Position numbers and translations under genes: made by a program. Positions 34,499 through 49,537 of a DNA stretch of 64,000 nucleotides are shown piece after piece. The DNA comes from Brachynemurus nebulosus (lineage: Eukaryota; Arthropoda; Insecta; Neuroptera; Myrmeleontidae), in the NCBI GenBank assembly GCA_035578155.1, contig JAPWDM010000004.1, positions 60,399,792 through 60,463,791 of the forward strand. Direction: 5' to 3'. Each line of letters opens with the position of its first letter. Positions within the stretch are counted from its first letter, which is position 1. The notes beneath the pieces are model-generated. The model saw nothing but the letters and a program-made list of their open reading frames with translations. It did no database searches and was not told the DNA's origin.

Positions 34499-34885
34499 AT
34501 GAGCGTTGACAAATTCGGTCGATTCAGCAGTGGCGGAAAGGCCGCTTCCATTAATTTAACAACGAATGGTGAATACGATATGAAAGGTAAACGTCTGACA
34601 AACGTTCGCACACCTAAACATAAAGCTGATACTGTTAATTTGGCTTTTCTTAATGAAGCGCTGGCTAAAATTTCGGACGGTATGACAACACTTGAAAATT
34701 CACATAAACAATTTGAATCAATTGTGACCGCAAAACTTAGTCATTTGGGGAACATGGATAATGAGTTGAAAATGGTAATGGAAACTATTGCAAATGCGAT
34801 ATTTAAAGAGGAATTTCACGTTAAATTTAAGCAATTAGAAAATAAAATACAATTATTTCGAACCTATATAAGCAACTCACTGTAA
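34499..34885 (+). CDS. Fibre-like Polinton protein with coiled-coil tail
   Basis: 128 codons. After MSVDKFGRFSSGGKA, the stretch TNGEYDMKGKRLTNVRTP...ADTVNLAFL resembles the shaft/tail repeat G-x-I-D-M-x-x-x-R-I-x-N-L-x-x-P-x-x-x-x-D-A-V-N seen in phage tail fibres and some viral fibre proteins. The rest is predicted helical with heptad-like hydrophobics (MTTLENSHKQFESIVTAKL, then LENKIQLF). A capsid-attached spike or fibre role is an inference. The frame is intact, and it sits between the DUF8207-like gene and the integrase. Confidence 0.6.
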   Translation: MSVDKFGRFSSGGKAASINLTTNGEYDMKGKRLTNVRTPKHKADTVNLAFLNEALAKISDGMTTLENSHKQFESIVTAKLSHLGNMDNELKMVMETIANAIFKEEFHVKFKQLENKIQLFRTYISNSL

Positions 34886-34906
34886 ATACCATGCCAACAA
34901 TTCAAG

Positions 34907-35833
34907 ATGAGTAAAGTTAAAGAACAAGTTGTAAGCGAATTACAGAAACCAGCTCGTAAAAATTTCAAAAGGCGTCGTGTTATAACTAAGGGTATCGATG
35001 ATTTATGGCAGGCTGATCTTGTTGAAATGGGTGCTTATGCGAAAGAAAATCATGGATATAGGTACCTGTTGACAGCTATTGACACATTTTCGAAGTATGC
35101 TTGGACTGTACCGGTAAAAGATAAATCTGGAGCGCTTGTTACTGCTGCAATGGAATCAATATTCAAAAAGAGCAAGCGCACACCGACGCATCTTCAAACA
35201 GACGACGGCCGAGAATTTTTTAATAGTAACTTTAAGGCGTTAATGGAAAAACATAATATTAATCATTATTCTACGTATAGTACGTTAAAAGCTTCAATCG
35301 TTGAACGTTTTAATCGTACCATTAAGAATAAACTTTGGCGTGCTTTTTCTCTAAACGGTAATTATAAGTGGTTGCAATTAATTAACGATTTAGTTGATGA
35401 ATATAATAGAACAAAGCATCGTACAATCAAAATGGCTCCACGAAATGTCACTGCTGATAATGAAGCATATTTATTATCTAATGTATACAGTAATATAAAA
35501 ATTGCTGGTGCAGCCAAGTATAAAGTTAACGACTTTGTTCGAATTAGTAAATTTAAATCAATCTTTGAAAAAGGCTGCACACCGAATTGGTCTACGGAAA
35601 TTTTTAAAATCGTCAAAGTTCAACATACAAATCTGGTCACATATCTACTTGAAGATATCAATCAACGGCCTATCTGAGGCAGCTTTTACGAGTATGAACT
35701 ACAGAAAGTTAAATATCCTGATGTGTACCTCGTGGAACGAATTCTGAAGAGACGTGATGGGAAAGTATTGGTCAAGTGGCTTGGTTTCCCATCGGATAAC
35801 AACAGCTGGATTCAAGAATCTGATATTGTTTAA
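34907..35833 (+). pseudogene. Polinton DDE integrase with chromodomain, one stop
   Basis: A retroviral-type rve core is clear: LWQADLVEMG (first Asp, about residue 38), HLQTDDGREFF (second) and IVERFNRT (Glu), with the usual insertion YRYLLTAIDTFSKYAW between. After residue 256 an in-frame TGA (35675-35677) interrupts the link to a C-terminal chromodomain (VERILKRRDGKVLVKWLGFPSDNNSW) that ends at 35833. The catalytic core is intact and could still be made as a truncated protein. The integrase inserts linear element DNA and the chromodomain may target chromatin, both known for Polintons. It ends 41 bp from the truncated polymerase on the other strand. Confidence 0.85.
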
Positions 35834-35874
35834 ACAATCTAATTTTTGATAACCTGTAAGATAAAAAGGTTTTT

Positions 35875-38080
35875 TTACGGAAAGACACCTTTGCGCGTAA
35901 GTAATTTGTAATCTCTGTTCGGAAATTGGGATTTTACTATATTGAATTCGTTGAGATATGAAGATAATTTATCAAGACTTGATGCCATAAATCTAAAAGA
36001 GTCGATGAATCTAAATGTAATTTCGCTGCCCGTAACACGTTTAGTGAATGCAATGTATCGTTCCTTGTTGATTGGTAGTAAGTCGACACGTCCCTCGAAT
36101 ACTGTTGCTATATCCTTTATTACGAAATGTGCATCATAACCACTCAAGTTGTGGAATACAACAGGAATCATATGAAAATCCTTATAATTCAAGTTGCATC
36201 CCTTGTGCGCAGGTCCATTGTATTCGCCGGTGAAGTGGTTATGATCACGAACCACAATATCCTCAGGTTTGAATGGTTTCTCGCAGATGTGGCACCCGGT
36301 ACTTCGTTGTTTAAGTTACTGTTGTTCCTCTGGTGTTAACTCGTTCATTGGTATTATGTTGTCATATATGGGTTCCAAGATATTTTCACGTAACGTTACC
36401 AGTTCTTCGGCGAACCATTTTTCGCAATTTGGCCCGCGGTATGATCTATAGTAGCTTAACTGGTTGTTGTAGGAGCAGTGAAAGTAGTAACCGATACTGT
36501 ATGCAATATGATGTTGGTACGTTGTTGTATTTTTCTTATGATTTCCGTTATCCGTTACAGGTTGTAGGAATGATTCCACGTCGGCGTAAATTATAAATGG
36601 AACACGTTTTTTGTTGCTATAATTCTTGAATGATATGTATTTGCTTTTCCCTTCTGGCATTATCACCCGACGGTTGTTCATGTTCACGCAGTCTTCTGTA
36701 TGTTTGATCAGTTTATCCTCCGTACGAAAGTAATTCAGACATCGATCGCAGATATATTTTTTCCCGTCACATTTTGATAGTTGTTTTAATGCGAGTCGCG
36801 ATAAGTCCTTAATCCAGCAAAAATGGTAGCGTAAATCTTGATCGTCGTCGTTATCCTGTTCGTTGTCCTCATCCTCGTAATACTCGTTCTGGATCATTAG
36901 TAGATTTATGTGATGTTCTTTCTTCTCTTTTGTTAGCGCAGCAGGTACGGTTTTAAAATGTCCATTTTGTTTCTTTAGCACAAACACGTTGACTGATATA
37001 GCTGGGTTCTCTTTCTCGAATTTGCTCAGTTGTTGGATCGTCATTGGAAATTGTATCCCGTCCAAATTTAGCACCGTCGAGTAGTGTGGGTACGCTGATG
37101 TTCTGTTAACACACCCTCGCTTTGCTGGATAAAGTGCTGATACCACTGCCCACGCGAAACAGGCGTCATCGTTGAAGTTTTCAATGTTGATACATGCATG
37201 TTTTCGTTTTATTTCCTGCGGCAATTCGATGTAGCTTGATCCACGGAAAGGTGTGTATTTGTTCACGTTCACGGCTAGGTTGATTATGCTTGATAAAGCC
37301 TATCCGCTCCCCGACTCGGTAAACTCGCTCAATTTTCTCAAAATTGGTTCCCGTACATGTTCCATGTAGCACTGTTTTAGGTTTGTTCCTCGATCTATTA
37401 TGATATTCGGTGTATTGAAATGTTTCATATCATATTTATCCTCGTTGCCATCAGTTTTCACAAATAACCCGCAAAACTTTGTGTTGACTTTTATCGTTAA
37501 GTATTTTTTTAATATATTTTGTATTCGTCGAGTGAACATCGATGTAGCGTCGTCTAAAAAGTTTTTCGTTTCCTTATGTGTAATGTTTGTGATAACCCCG
37601 GTTCGTATTCGATTTGCAAATGCGGATTCCACGTCAGCCCATTGAATTCTATCAGGTCTTTTACGTTGATTTCGATTCACGCCGGCACCTGAAACAATCA
37701 ACATAAAAAAATTATTTATCAAATTTATAAAAAATCATTAAAAAAAATTATATTTAAAAAACTTACTATGTTTATATATCAAAATTATAAAAAAAATCAT
37801 TAAAAAATAAATTTGTATTTGAAAAAAACTTACCATGTTTTCGTAGCGCCTTCATTCTCATTTGAAATCCTTTCATTTTTCCCGCACATGATTCAAAATG
37901 TTTGCGTTGTCCCAAGTTTTCCGCTCCACGAATTGCCTTATTTATTAGTCTCACGTTTGTACTTGTATGTTTTATCCATTTTTCCAATTCATCTGCATCC
38001 CGAGTATCCATTTCCAATAATGATAGCGCGTTTCGTACATTTGCCATCATTCTAGTTGTTACGTCGTTTAATGAAGACAT
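35875..38080 (-). pseudogene. Family B (protein-primed type) DNA polymerase, N-terminal half only
   Basis: Exon 1 (38080-37834) and the main exon (37688-35875) are joined by a 145-bp intron with gtaagt and tttcag borders and matching phase 1. The middle carries Polinton polymerase motifs: WADVESAFANRIRTGVI, IINLAVNVNKYTPFRGSSYI, CINIENFNDDACFAWAVVSALYP, then a zinc-binding region with CHIC and VRDHNHFTGEYNG. The start of the exonuclease domain follows (VFHNLSGYDAHFVIK, RFIDSFRFMASSL). Two in-frame stops lie near 37300 and 36316. The frame ends just after LLTRKGVFP; the remaining exonuclease and all palm/thumb polymerase motifs are missing, so about half the gene has been deleted. This element cannot replicate itself. 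Confidence 0.82.
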
Positions 38081-38274
38081 TGTTGTGTTTTAATCTCGAT
38101 ACAAATTCTTGAAACAATAACAATATTAACTGCTTGAAGATTGCTGAAGAAGTGATTTGAGGGGACACACGAACCTCAAATTATACGATTTTAACTGCTC
38201 GAAAAATTCTGGAGGCGAATCACAAAAAATGCTGACTCAGAATTTTTACGACGCAAATGTTAAGCCATAAATTT

Positions 38275-39090
38275 AAAATTCCGAGAAATTCATTTCGTAT
38301 TCAAAATCTAACAAAGAAACCGATGACTCAGCAAAATCTTAAATAAACAATTTTAAAATTATTACATGATCCAAAATTATTATATAAATAAACAAATATA
38401 ACAAAAATCCCCGCCTGTATGAGTCATAGTATACTTAAAATTCAGCTAAGATAAACAAACTTATACTGATAACAATTCTTGGAATAAGAACTAACAAGTT
38501 TAAACAAGTTAAAAATTCCAAGGTTAATTTTAGTTAGCACGTGTGAGGTCAAAATGTCAAGGTTTATATTTCAACAATTTTTTTATATAATACAACGCAA
38601 TTAATTTATACAACGCAAAAAAAATTTTAAATAAACAATTTATAATCAGATGGCCTACTCAAAAAATAAAATTAAATTTATTGCGTTGTTGCGTAAGGTT
38701 CAAGGTTTACACGTAACAAGTACAGTACACTTCAAAAAGTAATCGGACACCTTTTTGGTCAGGGGGGCCCACACTTTTGACACAGTAGTGTACCAAAAAT
38801 TTAAGTACAGTAGGACGTCAAAAGATGGGGGCCACCCCTTGGGTTAGGGTAATCCCACACTTTTGACGTGATAGTGTACCTTTCGTTTAAGATGACTCAA
38901 TTAAGTGAGATTAAAGGCTAAGGCTTGCATGCGCAAACAAAAAATAAGTACAGTGCGCTTCAAAAAGTGATCGGATACCTTTTTCAGTTAGGGGGTCCAC
39001 ACTTTTGACATGGCAGTGTACCAAATATTTAAATACAGTAGGGTGTCAAAAGTTTGGGGCCACCCCCAAGCTAGAGTATCCCCACATTTT
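38275..39090 (-). repeat. Polinton right terminal inverted repeat
   Basis: It is complementary to 24617-25620 apart from one block of about 180 bp missing here. Motifs of the same kind continue to about 39110 (gacgcggtagtgtacccc), beyond the matching part. Confidence 0.85.
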
Positions 39091-39424
39091 TGACGCGGTA
39101 GTGTACCCCATCTATCAAATTGTAACCTAAAATTCAGTCTGCGCATGCGTCGTGTACTTAAATTCATTCTGCGCATGCGTTAGGTTTGCATTCAAAAACT
39201 ACGTTAGTGCTGGCGGGTAATGGGTTAACACAAAACCAAATTGTTAGTAAAGTAAATTGTGATGATGCATAATGGGTTAACTTGAATTTATTTTGTCGAA
39301 GTGAATGACTCATGACTTTCAAGGCCAACAGTATGAGCGAGTGTTGGGGTCAAAGGTCAACAACAAATTTTAAATACATGTACTCGGTACGTGCCGCGTC
39401 AGAGATCAATTCATACTCTAGGTA

Positions 39425-39493
39425 CAGTAGGACCCCAAACTACACGGTTCTTAACATCGTAAAAAAGTAGTCCGGAAAATTGGGGTTTTACTG
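39425..39493. mobile_element. Tiny MITE-like inverted repeat, 69 bp
   Basis: cagtaggaccccaa and ttggggttttactg are pogo/Tc1-like complementary ends. The left end is preceded by TA. Confidence 0.45.
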
Positions 39494-39659
39494 TGCTCCT
39501 GAACTGTTACAACTCTTCTACTTACTACATCTAAAACATAAAGGATATTAATATTTTTTATAAAATTGTACACCTTGCAAAATTACAATAAATTAAATAA
39601 ACTAAAAGTAAACTAACATCACATTAACAACAGTAGTTTTGCTAGAGTGGGACCACGAG

Positions 39660-40375
39660 CATGGTAATTTTACATTACACATGATCTTTCGAAGTTTTGT
39701 ATTATCAAAGTAAAACACTGATTTTACAAATGATTCCCGATGAAATTGTTTGTAAAATTACAACATTTGTCATATAAAATTGACAAACCTGATTTTATTA
39801 TCTGTTTAGTAAGATTGATACTTTTTTTGTAATATTGCAAAACAAAATTGGTAAAAAATGTTTTAGAAAATTACAATATATGAAATTAGAGTAATAGGAA
39901 TTGCAATTTTACTATACATATGATCTTTCGGAAGTTTTGTGTTGCCAAAGAAAAACACTTTGATTTTACAAATAATTTTCAATGGCATTGTTGGTAAAAT
40001 TACAATATTTGTCATATGAAATTGACAAACCTAATTTTATTGTCTGTTTAGTAAAATTACTATTTTTCGTTTGTAATTTCCCAAAACCAAAGTAGCAAAA
40101 AATGTTTTGTAAAATTACAAAATATGAAGGTGAATACTGCTGTAAATTTAGCGAAAATAGGTTTATGTAATTAGAGTAATAGGCACTGCCATTTTACAAT
40201 GCACACAATCTTTTGAAAGTTTTGTACATATTATTACGGTTACACACTTTGAATTTACAAATAATTTTCAACTGGGTTGTTTTAGAAAATTACAACATTT
40301 GTCATGTAAAATTGATAAACTTGATTTTATTAACTGTTTAGTAACATTAATACATTTATTTTGTAATATTCCATT
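39660..40375. repeat. Diverged tandem repeat, three units of about 240-290 bp
   Basis: Units start near gatctttcgaagttttgt (39681, 39922, 40210) and contain ttacaacatttgtcat and gttgacaaac-like stretches. The region has no coding capacity. Bases 39111-39659 between the Polinton and this array hold two tgcgcatgcg motifs (39141, 39170) and no gene. Confidence 0.6.
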
Positions 40376-40429
40376 TTTACAAAAAATGCGTTGGAAGTAA
40401 TTTGCCAATGCAGTTTTGTAATTCAATAA

Positions 40430-40690
40430 AATGGTCTTGCAGTTTTACCAAACATATGTTTGGTAAAATTTCTATGGTAATTTTACAAAAATTGCGTTGG
40501 AAGTAAATTGGCAATGCAACTTTGTAATTTAACAAACCAGTGTAGCAATTTTACCAAACATATGTTTGGTAAAATTGCAACGCTGATTTAGATGTTTGGT
40601 AAAATTGCAACACTGGTTTATTAAATTACAAAACTGCTTTGGCAATTTACTTCCAACACATTTTTGTAAAATTATCATAGAAATTTTTAA
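40430..40690. mobile_element. Foldback with a 26-bp perfect palindrome
   Basis: aaaattgcgttggaagtaaat and its complement near 40640 form the arms. ttttaccaaacatatgtttg at 40546 onward is part of a perfect 26-bp palindrome (to 40571), and a shorter copy lies at about 40444-40470. 40700-40975 holds pogo-like remnants (cctcgataattcggcc). Confidence 0.5.
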
Positions 40691-40966
40691 CAGTGTATAT
40701 ATAACAGTACCTCGATAATTCGGCCCTCGAAAATCCGAACCTTTCAGTAATCTGGCCCAATTCTAAAAGTTGTAGTTTTGAGAGAATAACTGATAGCAAA
40801 TAGTAGATACAAATTTACATACATTTACATTCTATATTTACAGTCAATTAGTACAGTACAAAATAGAATTGTATTGTACAGTAATTAATCACGCGTACAC
40901 TGACCTTTTCAAATTCATTACATTTTAAACGGTCTCTCGATGGTTCGGCTTTTTCGTAAATTCGGC

Positions 40967-40969
<3 letters not shown>

Positions 40970-41044
<75 letters not shown>
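40970..41044. repeat. (TA)n microsatellite
   Basis: Uninterrupted TA dinucleotides run for about 75 bp. Confidence 0.95.
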
Positions 41045-41046
<2 letters not shown>

Positions 41047-42640
41047 GAGCCACGAAACTGAACCAGACAGCTTATTGATTTTAAAATAATAATTAGCCAC
41101 GCATAGTAGAATTTAGATATCCTTATTCCTCTATGCGCTTTATTAATTACTTACCGCATTATTAGTAAATAAATAACAAATATATAACATTGTATAGGAT
41201 ACAATGTATAGAATATAAACTTACATATTTGCAATAGGTAAATATACCGGAATATTATAAAATACAATCAATATAGTAGAGGATGAAACTGCAATCAGTA
41301 TTCATTGAACTGCGATATTAAACTGTACGTTCACACACAAGTAAAATATTATTATTATTATTATTATATAAAATATGTACACTTAATTACTTTATTTTAA
41401 AATTGGTTTCCGTATCAATTAATTTGTTGTTTGGTGGCGTAGATAACTTTTATAGCTCTTGCAACCCAGAATAATTTTATGTACAGTCCTATTAAATTAC
41501 TTAATCAATTAATCATTTTAAAACAACATTAATCTATTTTCGATGATGGATATTTTGTGGCAAATAGATGTTATATTCATGGTGCCACTTAAATAACGTA
41601 TTTCATATCAAATAAACGGATGTATTTTCCCATCTCGAAATATTCAAAAATAAATGTTCTGTATAGGTGAAGGAAAAACTAAGATCGGCGCGACCATAGT
41701 TATATGTAGACAAAATAAGGGACCAGTAAGGACACCAAAAACTGAGAACAATAAAATTATGAATTTTATAAATACTATACTTATTAACTATTCACTCTTC
41801 AAACGGTTTCAATATTTAAGTAAACATTTGTGTAGGTATATTTATATCAAAAAAGTTTGTCGGATTATCTATCCCATTACAATTAGGAATACAAACAGGG
41901 GCAGGCCTGTTTTTATGATTTTTGTCATTCCAATTAATGACAAAAATGATTCCAGGCTACAAAAAATCTATTCAGAGTTAAAGAATTTCATTTAAACATT
42001 TCTCTAATGCTTAAAAAAGTTTTGATATTATTTATCTGATTTACATGGTCGGCTAAGTGATCGGGAAACATCATTTCGTATTACAAGACCTAATATTATT
42101 GCAGATAATAGCGAAAATGACTCCGAGCCACAAGATTTTTATTTACAATTAAATAATTTAAACGTTACTTTAATGCTCAAAAAACTGTCGATGTTTATTT
42201 ATATTACATGGTCAGTCAAGTCCACCCTCTCTTTCACCCTCTCTTTCAAATTTAGGAATACTGTGCACTGGTTTTAAGATACAGGAGTTGGTGTAGTCCG
42301 CTGGTCTTAGATTACTAAAGAATCTGAATTGCCGCGCAACTTTTTCAGTGGTTGTGGAAATTAAAAGATAAAGTTTTTTTAATTAACAAACAATTTTTAT
42401 TAAAAAAAAATAATATTTTAAATCCAATCACAAAATATTAATTATTTTCCTAAGTCCATTAAATCCAATCGTTCCAATTTCAGTTTCGACTCCTTGATTG
42501 ACCAGTGTTGCACACTTCGATTCGAACACCACGACTGCCGTTTATCAACTTCTAATGGCCTGGCTGGTCCAGCTTTTATACCCTGTTGGAGACTGAATAA
42601 GTTGTTTGTCGATTTTGTTATCTTCGATGTTGTTTTGGTA
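41045..42640. other. AT-rich stretch without a recognisable gene
   Basis: (ATT)n occurs at 41347-41368. A 113-codon frame at 41654-41995 (plus) is Lys/Ile-rich with no motif I know. No terminal repeats are evident. Confidence 0.4.
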
Positions 42641-42718
42641 CGATCAAACTTCTAGATTATTCTAGAACCTTCCACCATGATATAAAATAAAAAGAAAAAC
42701 AACAATGAAAAAAAGTTA

Positions 42719-42786
42719 GTGTGGGGATCGAATCCGGCCCGTCCAGTCATGGCCCGATCTACTATCCATTGCACCACCGGCTTCAA
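42719..42786 (-). tRNA. tRNA-like sequence (pseudogene or SINE head)
   Basis: On the minus strand, tggtgcaatgg fits an A box and ggattcgatcc a B box, and the ends agccggt...ccccacac partly pair. The surrounding 42640-42910 may be a SINE. A CAT triplet lies near the anticodon position, but the stems are imperfect. Confidence 0.35.
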
Positions 42787-42910
42787 CGAAGAAAGTGTGT
42801 AGTTATTGAACCATACTCTGTACTGTACGCGATGTAAATATTCAAGTACAGAGAGTTTCAACAGGGTATACGATGCCTTATGTTTTGCCTGAAGGATAAT
42901 AACCACCTGG

Positions 42911-43314
42911 ACAAAAAACGAAGATTTATGGAGGCCTGGGTTATCAAATAACTTGTATGTAAATTTCGCTTTTTAAATTATTTCATAAAAATTTAATTAA
43001 ATATTTTATTAATTAGCTCTACGTTTGGTAAGCTGATATCAATATGGGAATGGCACGGGCGGTTGAACCAGATCAATTAAATGTAGTTGTATTGTTTTGC
43101 TGATGTGGGTGACATTCATTTGTTGTTGATTAAAATAACACGTTAACAGTTTAATCATTTGTATTCATTATTATTTATTGAGCTCAAAATAAAATTTAAT
43201 TTACATTTTTCAAGTGCACCATGCATTTTAAATGATAATTATATTCAAATTGATGTACCGTATGTACGCTAAAGATTGAATTAAATTGTTTTGACAAGGG
43301 ATAGTACTGAATGT
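42911..43314. other. No gene seen
   Basis: AT-rich sequence without coding motifs or clear repeats. Confidence 0.4.
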
Positions 43315-43442
43315 TATACCTTCTTTATTTTGTTTAGAATATGAACACTATATTTCCTTCTCTGTTTTACAGAATACTAAAAATGTGCAAAACAGAGAAA
43401 CAAATATGGTGTTCATATTCTAAACAAAATAAAGAAGGTATA
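43315..43442. repeat. 128-bp hairpin
   Basis: tataccttctttattttgtt (43315) is matched by its complement ending at 43442. The arms of about 55 bp pair almost perfectly, with a short loop around 43375-43385. Confidence 0.8.
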
Positions 43443-44458
43443 GACATCTTAACTGAACTATCGTCAATACCCGTAACTTCACCTATTAAATATAATTTTA
43501 GTGTACCACACTTTGTGCTAAACAAATTGAAATTTCATGGTTTATAATGTCAAACTATGTCTTCTAACAAATTACTGTTGTTCAATATTTTTTTTCTTGA
43601 ATTAGCGGCTGTCATTTTTTAAAATTATTAGCTATTTTTAGATTATGTGGTACATTTTATATGAGTGCGAATGCTTGTTATAAACATTTATAAAATTATA
43701 TTTAAACACATCAAAACAGTACTTAAACGTAATTTAATGCTGTTTATAGCAAGCACTTGTATTAATTAATGTATAAACGGGCTCTAAGTTCTCCTATTCT
43801 GCCATTTAAAATATCTTAACATATTTGATAGTGTGTAAATAGACCATCGTGAAAGATTTGCTGTATATATTTTGAGAAGTTTTACTGTAGATAGAAGCAG
43901 ATTTATAATATGTAGTTGAGTGCACATTCACTATTTGTAGAGGAAAGCAAGCAATAGTAGCCATGACGTAGTTACTAATGAAACGACTAGTGTAATGTAT
44001 TACTAGAAATTGCATGTAATATGTCAAATAGTGCGCCCGTATGACACTATAGTAGGAACATCTTTTAAATAAATGTCAAAATATGGTATCGTGAATTCTG
44101 ATTTAAACACACAACAACTATAAACTGAACTATTTCTTTTAGGCGAAAAGCTAACCGTAGAAAAATGCACCTGATAGGTTATAGGGATTTGTTTCTTGCA
44201 AAAGATACTATTGATATAATTAAAGAAAATGCCATGAGACTCTTACTCCCTAGCAAGTCGCTTAGCTCATAAGTCAAAAGATAATTTTAGCGGCAAATGA
44301 AAACTTGAACTTTTAAATTTTAGAACAAAAGTGTTTGTCCGATCTTAGTTTGTCAGAAAATTAGGTTGTCTGCTTTGAAGACAGGCAACTTGAACGTAAA
44401 ACGGAACGTACTCTATGTAATATTTTCAATAGAAAGATTCCCTTTAATTTTAGAAGTG
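43443..44458. other. AT-rich stretch without a recognisable gene
   Basis: gcttgttataaacatttataa near 43674 has a partial complement near 43740 (ctgtttatagcaagc), a weak inverted repeat. Nothing coding is recognised. Confidence 0.4.
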
Positions 44459-44459
<1 letters not shown>

Positions 44460-44553
<94 letters not shown>

Positions 44554-44673
44554 AAATTATATATGTCGAGAGAGAGAGATAGGTAGATAGATAAAATAAA
44601 TACATATAAATATAAATATAGGGACCTCAAAGTAAATTTCTATTATGGTCCGGGGCTCGAGTCGCGTCATGAC
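44460..44673. repeat. (TA)n microsatellite plus dispersed repeat flank
   Basis: (TA)n occupies 44460-44550 with one interruption, then (agag)n/(gata)n. 44621-44673 (gggacctcaaagtaaatt ... ctcgagtcgcgtcatgac) is a reverse-orientation relative of 1775-1835. Confidence 0.7.
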
Positions 44674-45299
44674 AGTGTCTCTAATAACTGAATTTTTGTT
44701 AAAAGGAGAAAACCTATTTAAGCTACATACTGCATTACAGAATATCTGACTGTGCGACCCACTTAAAAATAATTTTTTTTTAAATGGCCCGCCATCTAAA
44801 ATAGGTTGCCGACACCTGCTATGCGTTATGAACTGTAATTAAGTTTAAGTTACATTTTTATATACATAGTGAGACATCAACTGAAACTATAATTATTTGT
44901 TTGATTTGGCTTAATTAAATTGAATGTTTCACTCCAATCCTCCACATTACGTTATCTCTAATGATTATAAATCAATAGCTACTATCTCTATTGTATTAAT
45001 TGATATATAAGTGTCCTATTTTCATTATCTTGTTACATGGCTTGACCTTATTACCTCCACATTATTAGTTGTCGAGAATATTACATTCGACATTAGGGCA
45101 AATTTCATAATGTGAAAAAAAAAATATACATATTCTCATTTTATATATTACACTCTTTAGATGCATAACCAAATTTTATTTTGTGGTACGATAAAAAATT
45201 TCCAATCATTATGTAAAACTGAAGCATGCTTTTTAATTAATGGCCTAAATAATGAATATGTAATGCTGTTTTAACAACATATCTAAACATATATATCCA

Positions 45300-45301
<2 letters not shown>
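44674..45301. other. No gene seen
   Basis: AT-rich, no coding motif. The cgacccacttaaaaataat stretch near 44755 looks like a hAT-type terminus relic, without a partner. Confidence 0.35.

Positions 45302-45383
<82 letters not shown>
45302..45383. repeat. (TA)n microsatellite
   Basis: A near-pure TA tract of about 80 bp that directly abuts the start of the repeat at 45384. Confidence 0.95.
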
Positions 45384-46799
<1,416 letters not shown>

Positions 46800-46814
46800 A
46801 TATATGTCCATAAA

Positions 46815-46859
<45 letters not shown>

Positions 46860-46877
46860 CTGCTCTAGTATTGGTCT

Positions 46878-46953
<76 letters not shown>

Positions 46954-46955
46954 AA

Positions 46956-47016
<61 letters not shown>
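46800..47016. repeat. (TA)n microsatellite cluster
   Basis: Three TA tracts are separated by cgctgctctagtattggtct and by a repeated tccataaatc / acataaatc word. Confidence 0.9.
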
Positions 47017-47019
<3 letters not shown>

Positions 47020-47040
47020 GAAATCTAACCAATGCATTTA

Positions 47041-49537
<2,497 letters not shown>

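Larger units (their letters stand above)
24617..39090. mobile_element. Polinton/Maverick virus-like DNA transposon, about 14.5 kb
   Basis: Terminal inverted repeats of 0.8-1.0 kb enclose a full Polinton gene set: capsid, penton-like, maturation protease, PLA2-domain protein, packaging ATPase, integrase and the N-terminal half of a family B DNA polymerase. The capsid block is read leftward from about 30.2 kb, and ATPase, DUF8207-like, fibre-like and integrase are read rightward. The polymerase is read leftward from the right end and meets the integrase tail to tail. Size is within the usual 15-20 kb range once the polymerase deletion and about 2.1 kb of later insertions are considered. I could not fix a 6-bp target duplication; the outer left edge seems eroded, since the right end continues about 20 bp further with motifs of the same kind. 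Confidence 0.9.

Noticed and set aside
39660..40375. CRISPR array
   Set aside because: The repeats are long, diverged and directly tandem, without uniform spacers, in a eukaryotic transposon-rich context.
41654..41995. 113-codon frame
   Set aside because: Composition is Lys/Ile-rich, as expected of AT-rich noise, and no family motif is seen.
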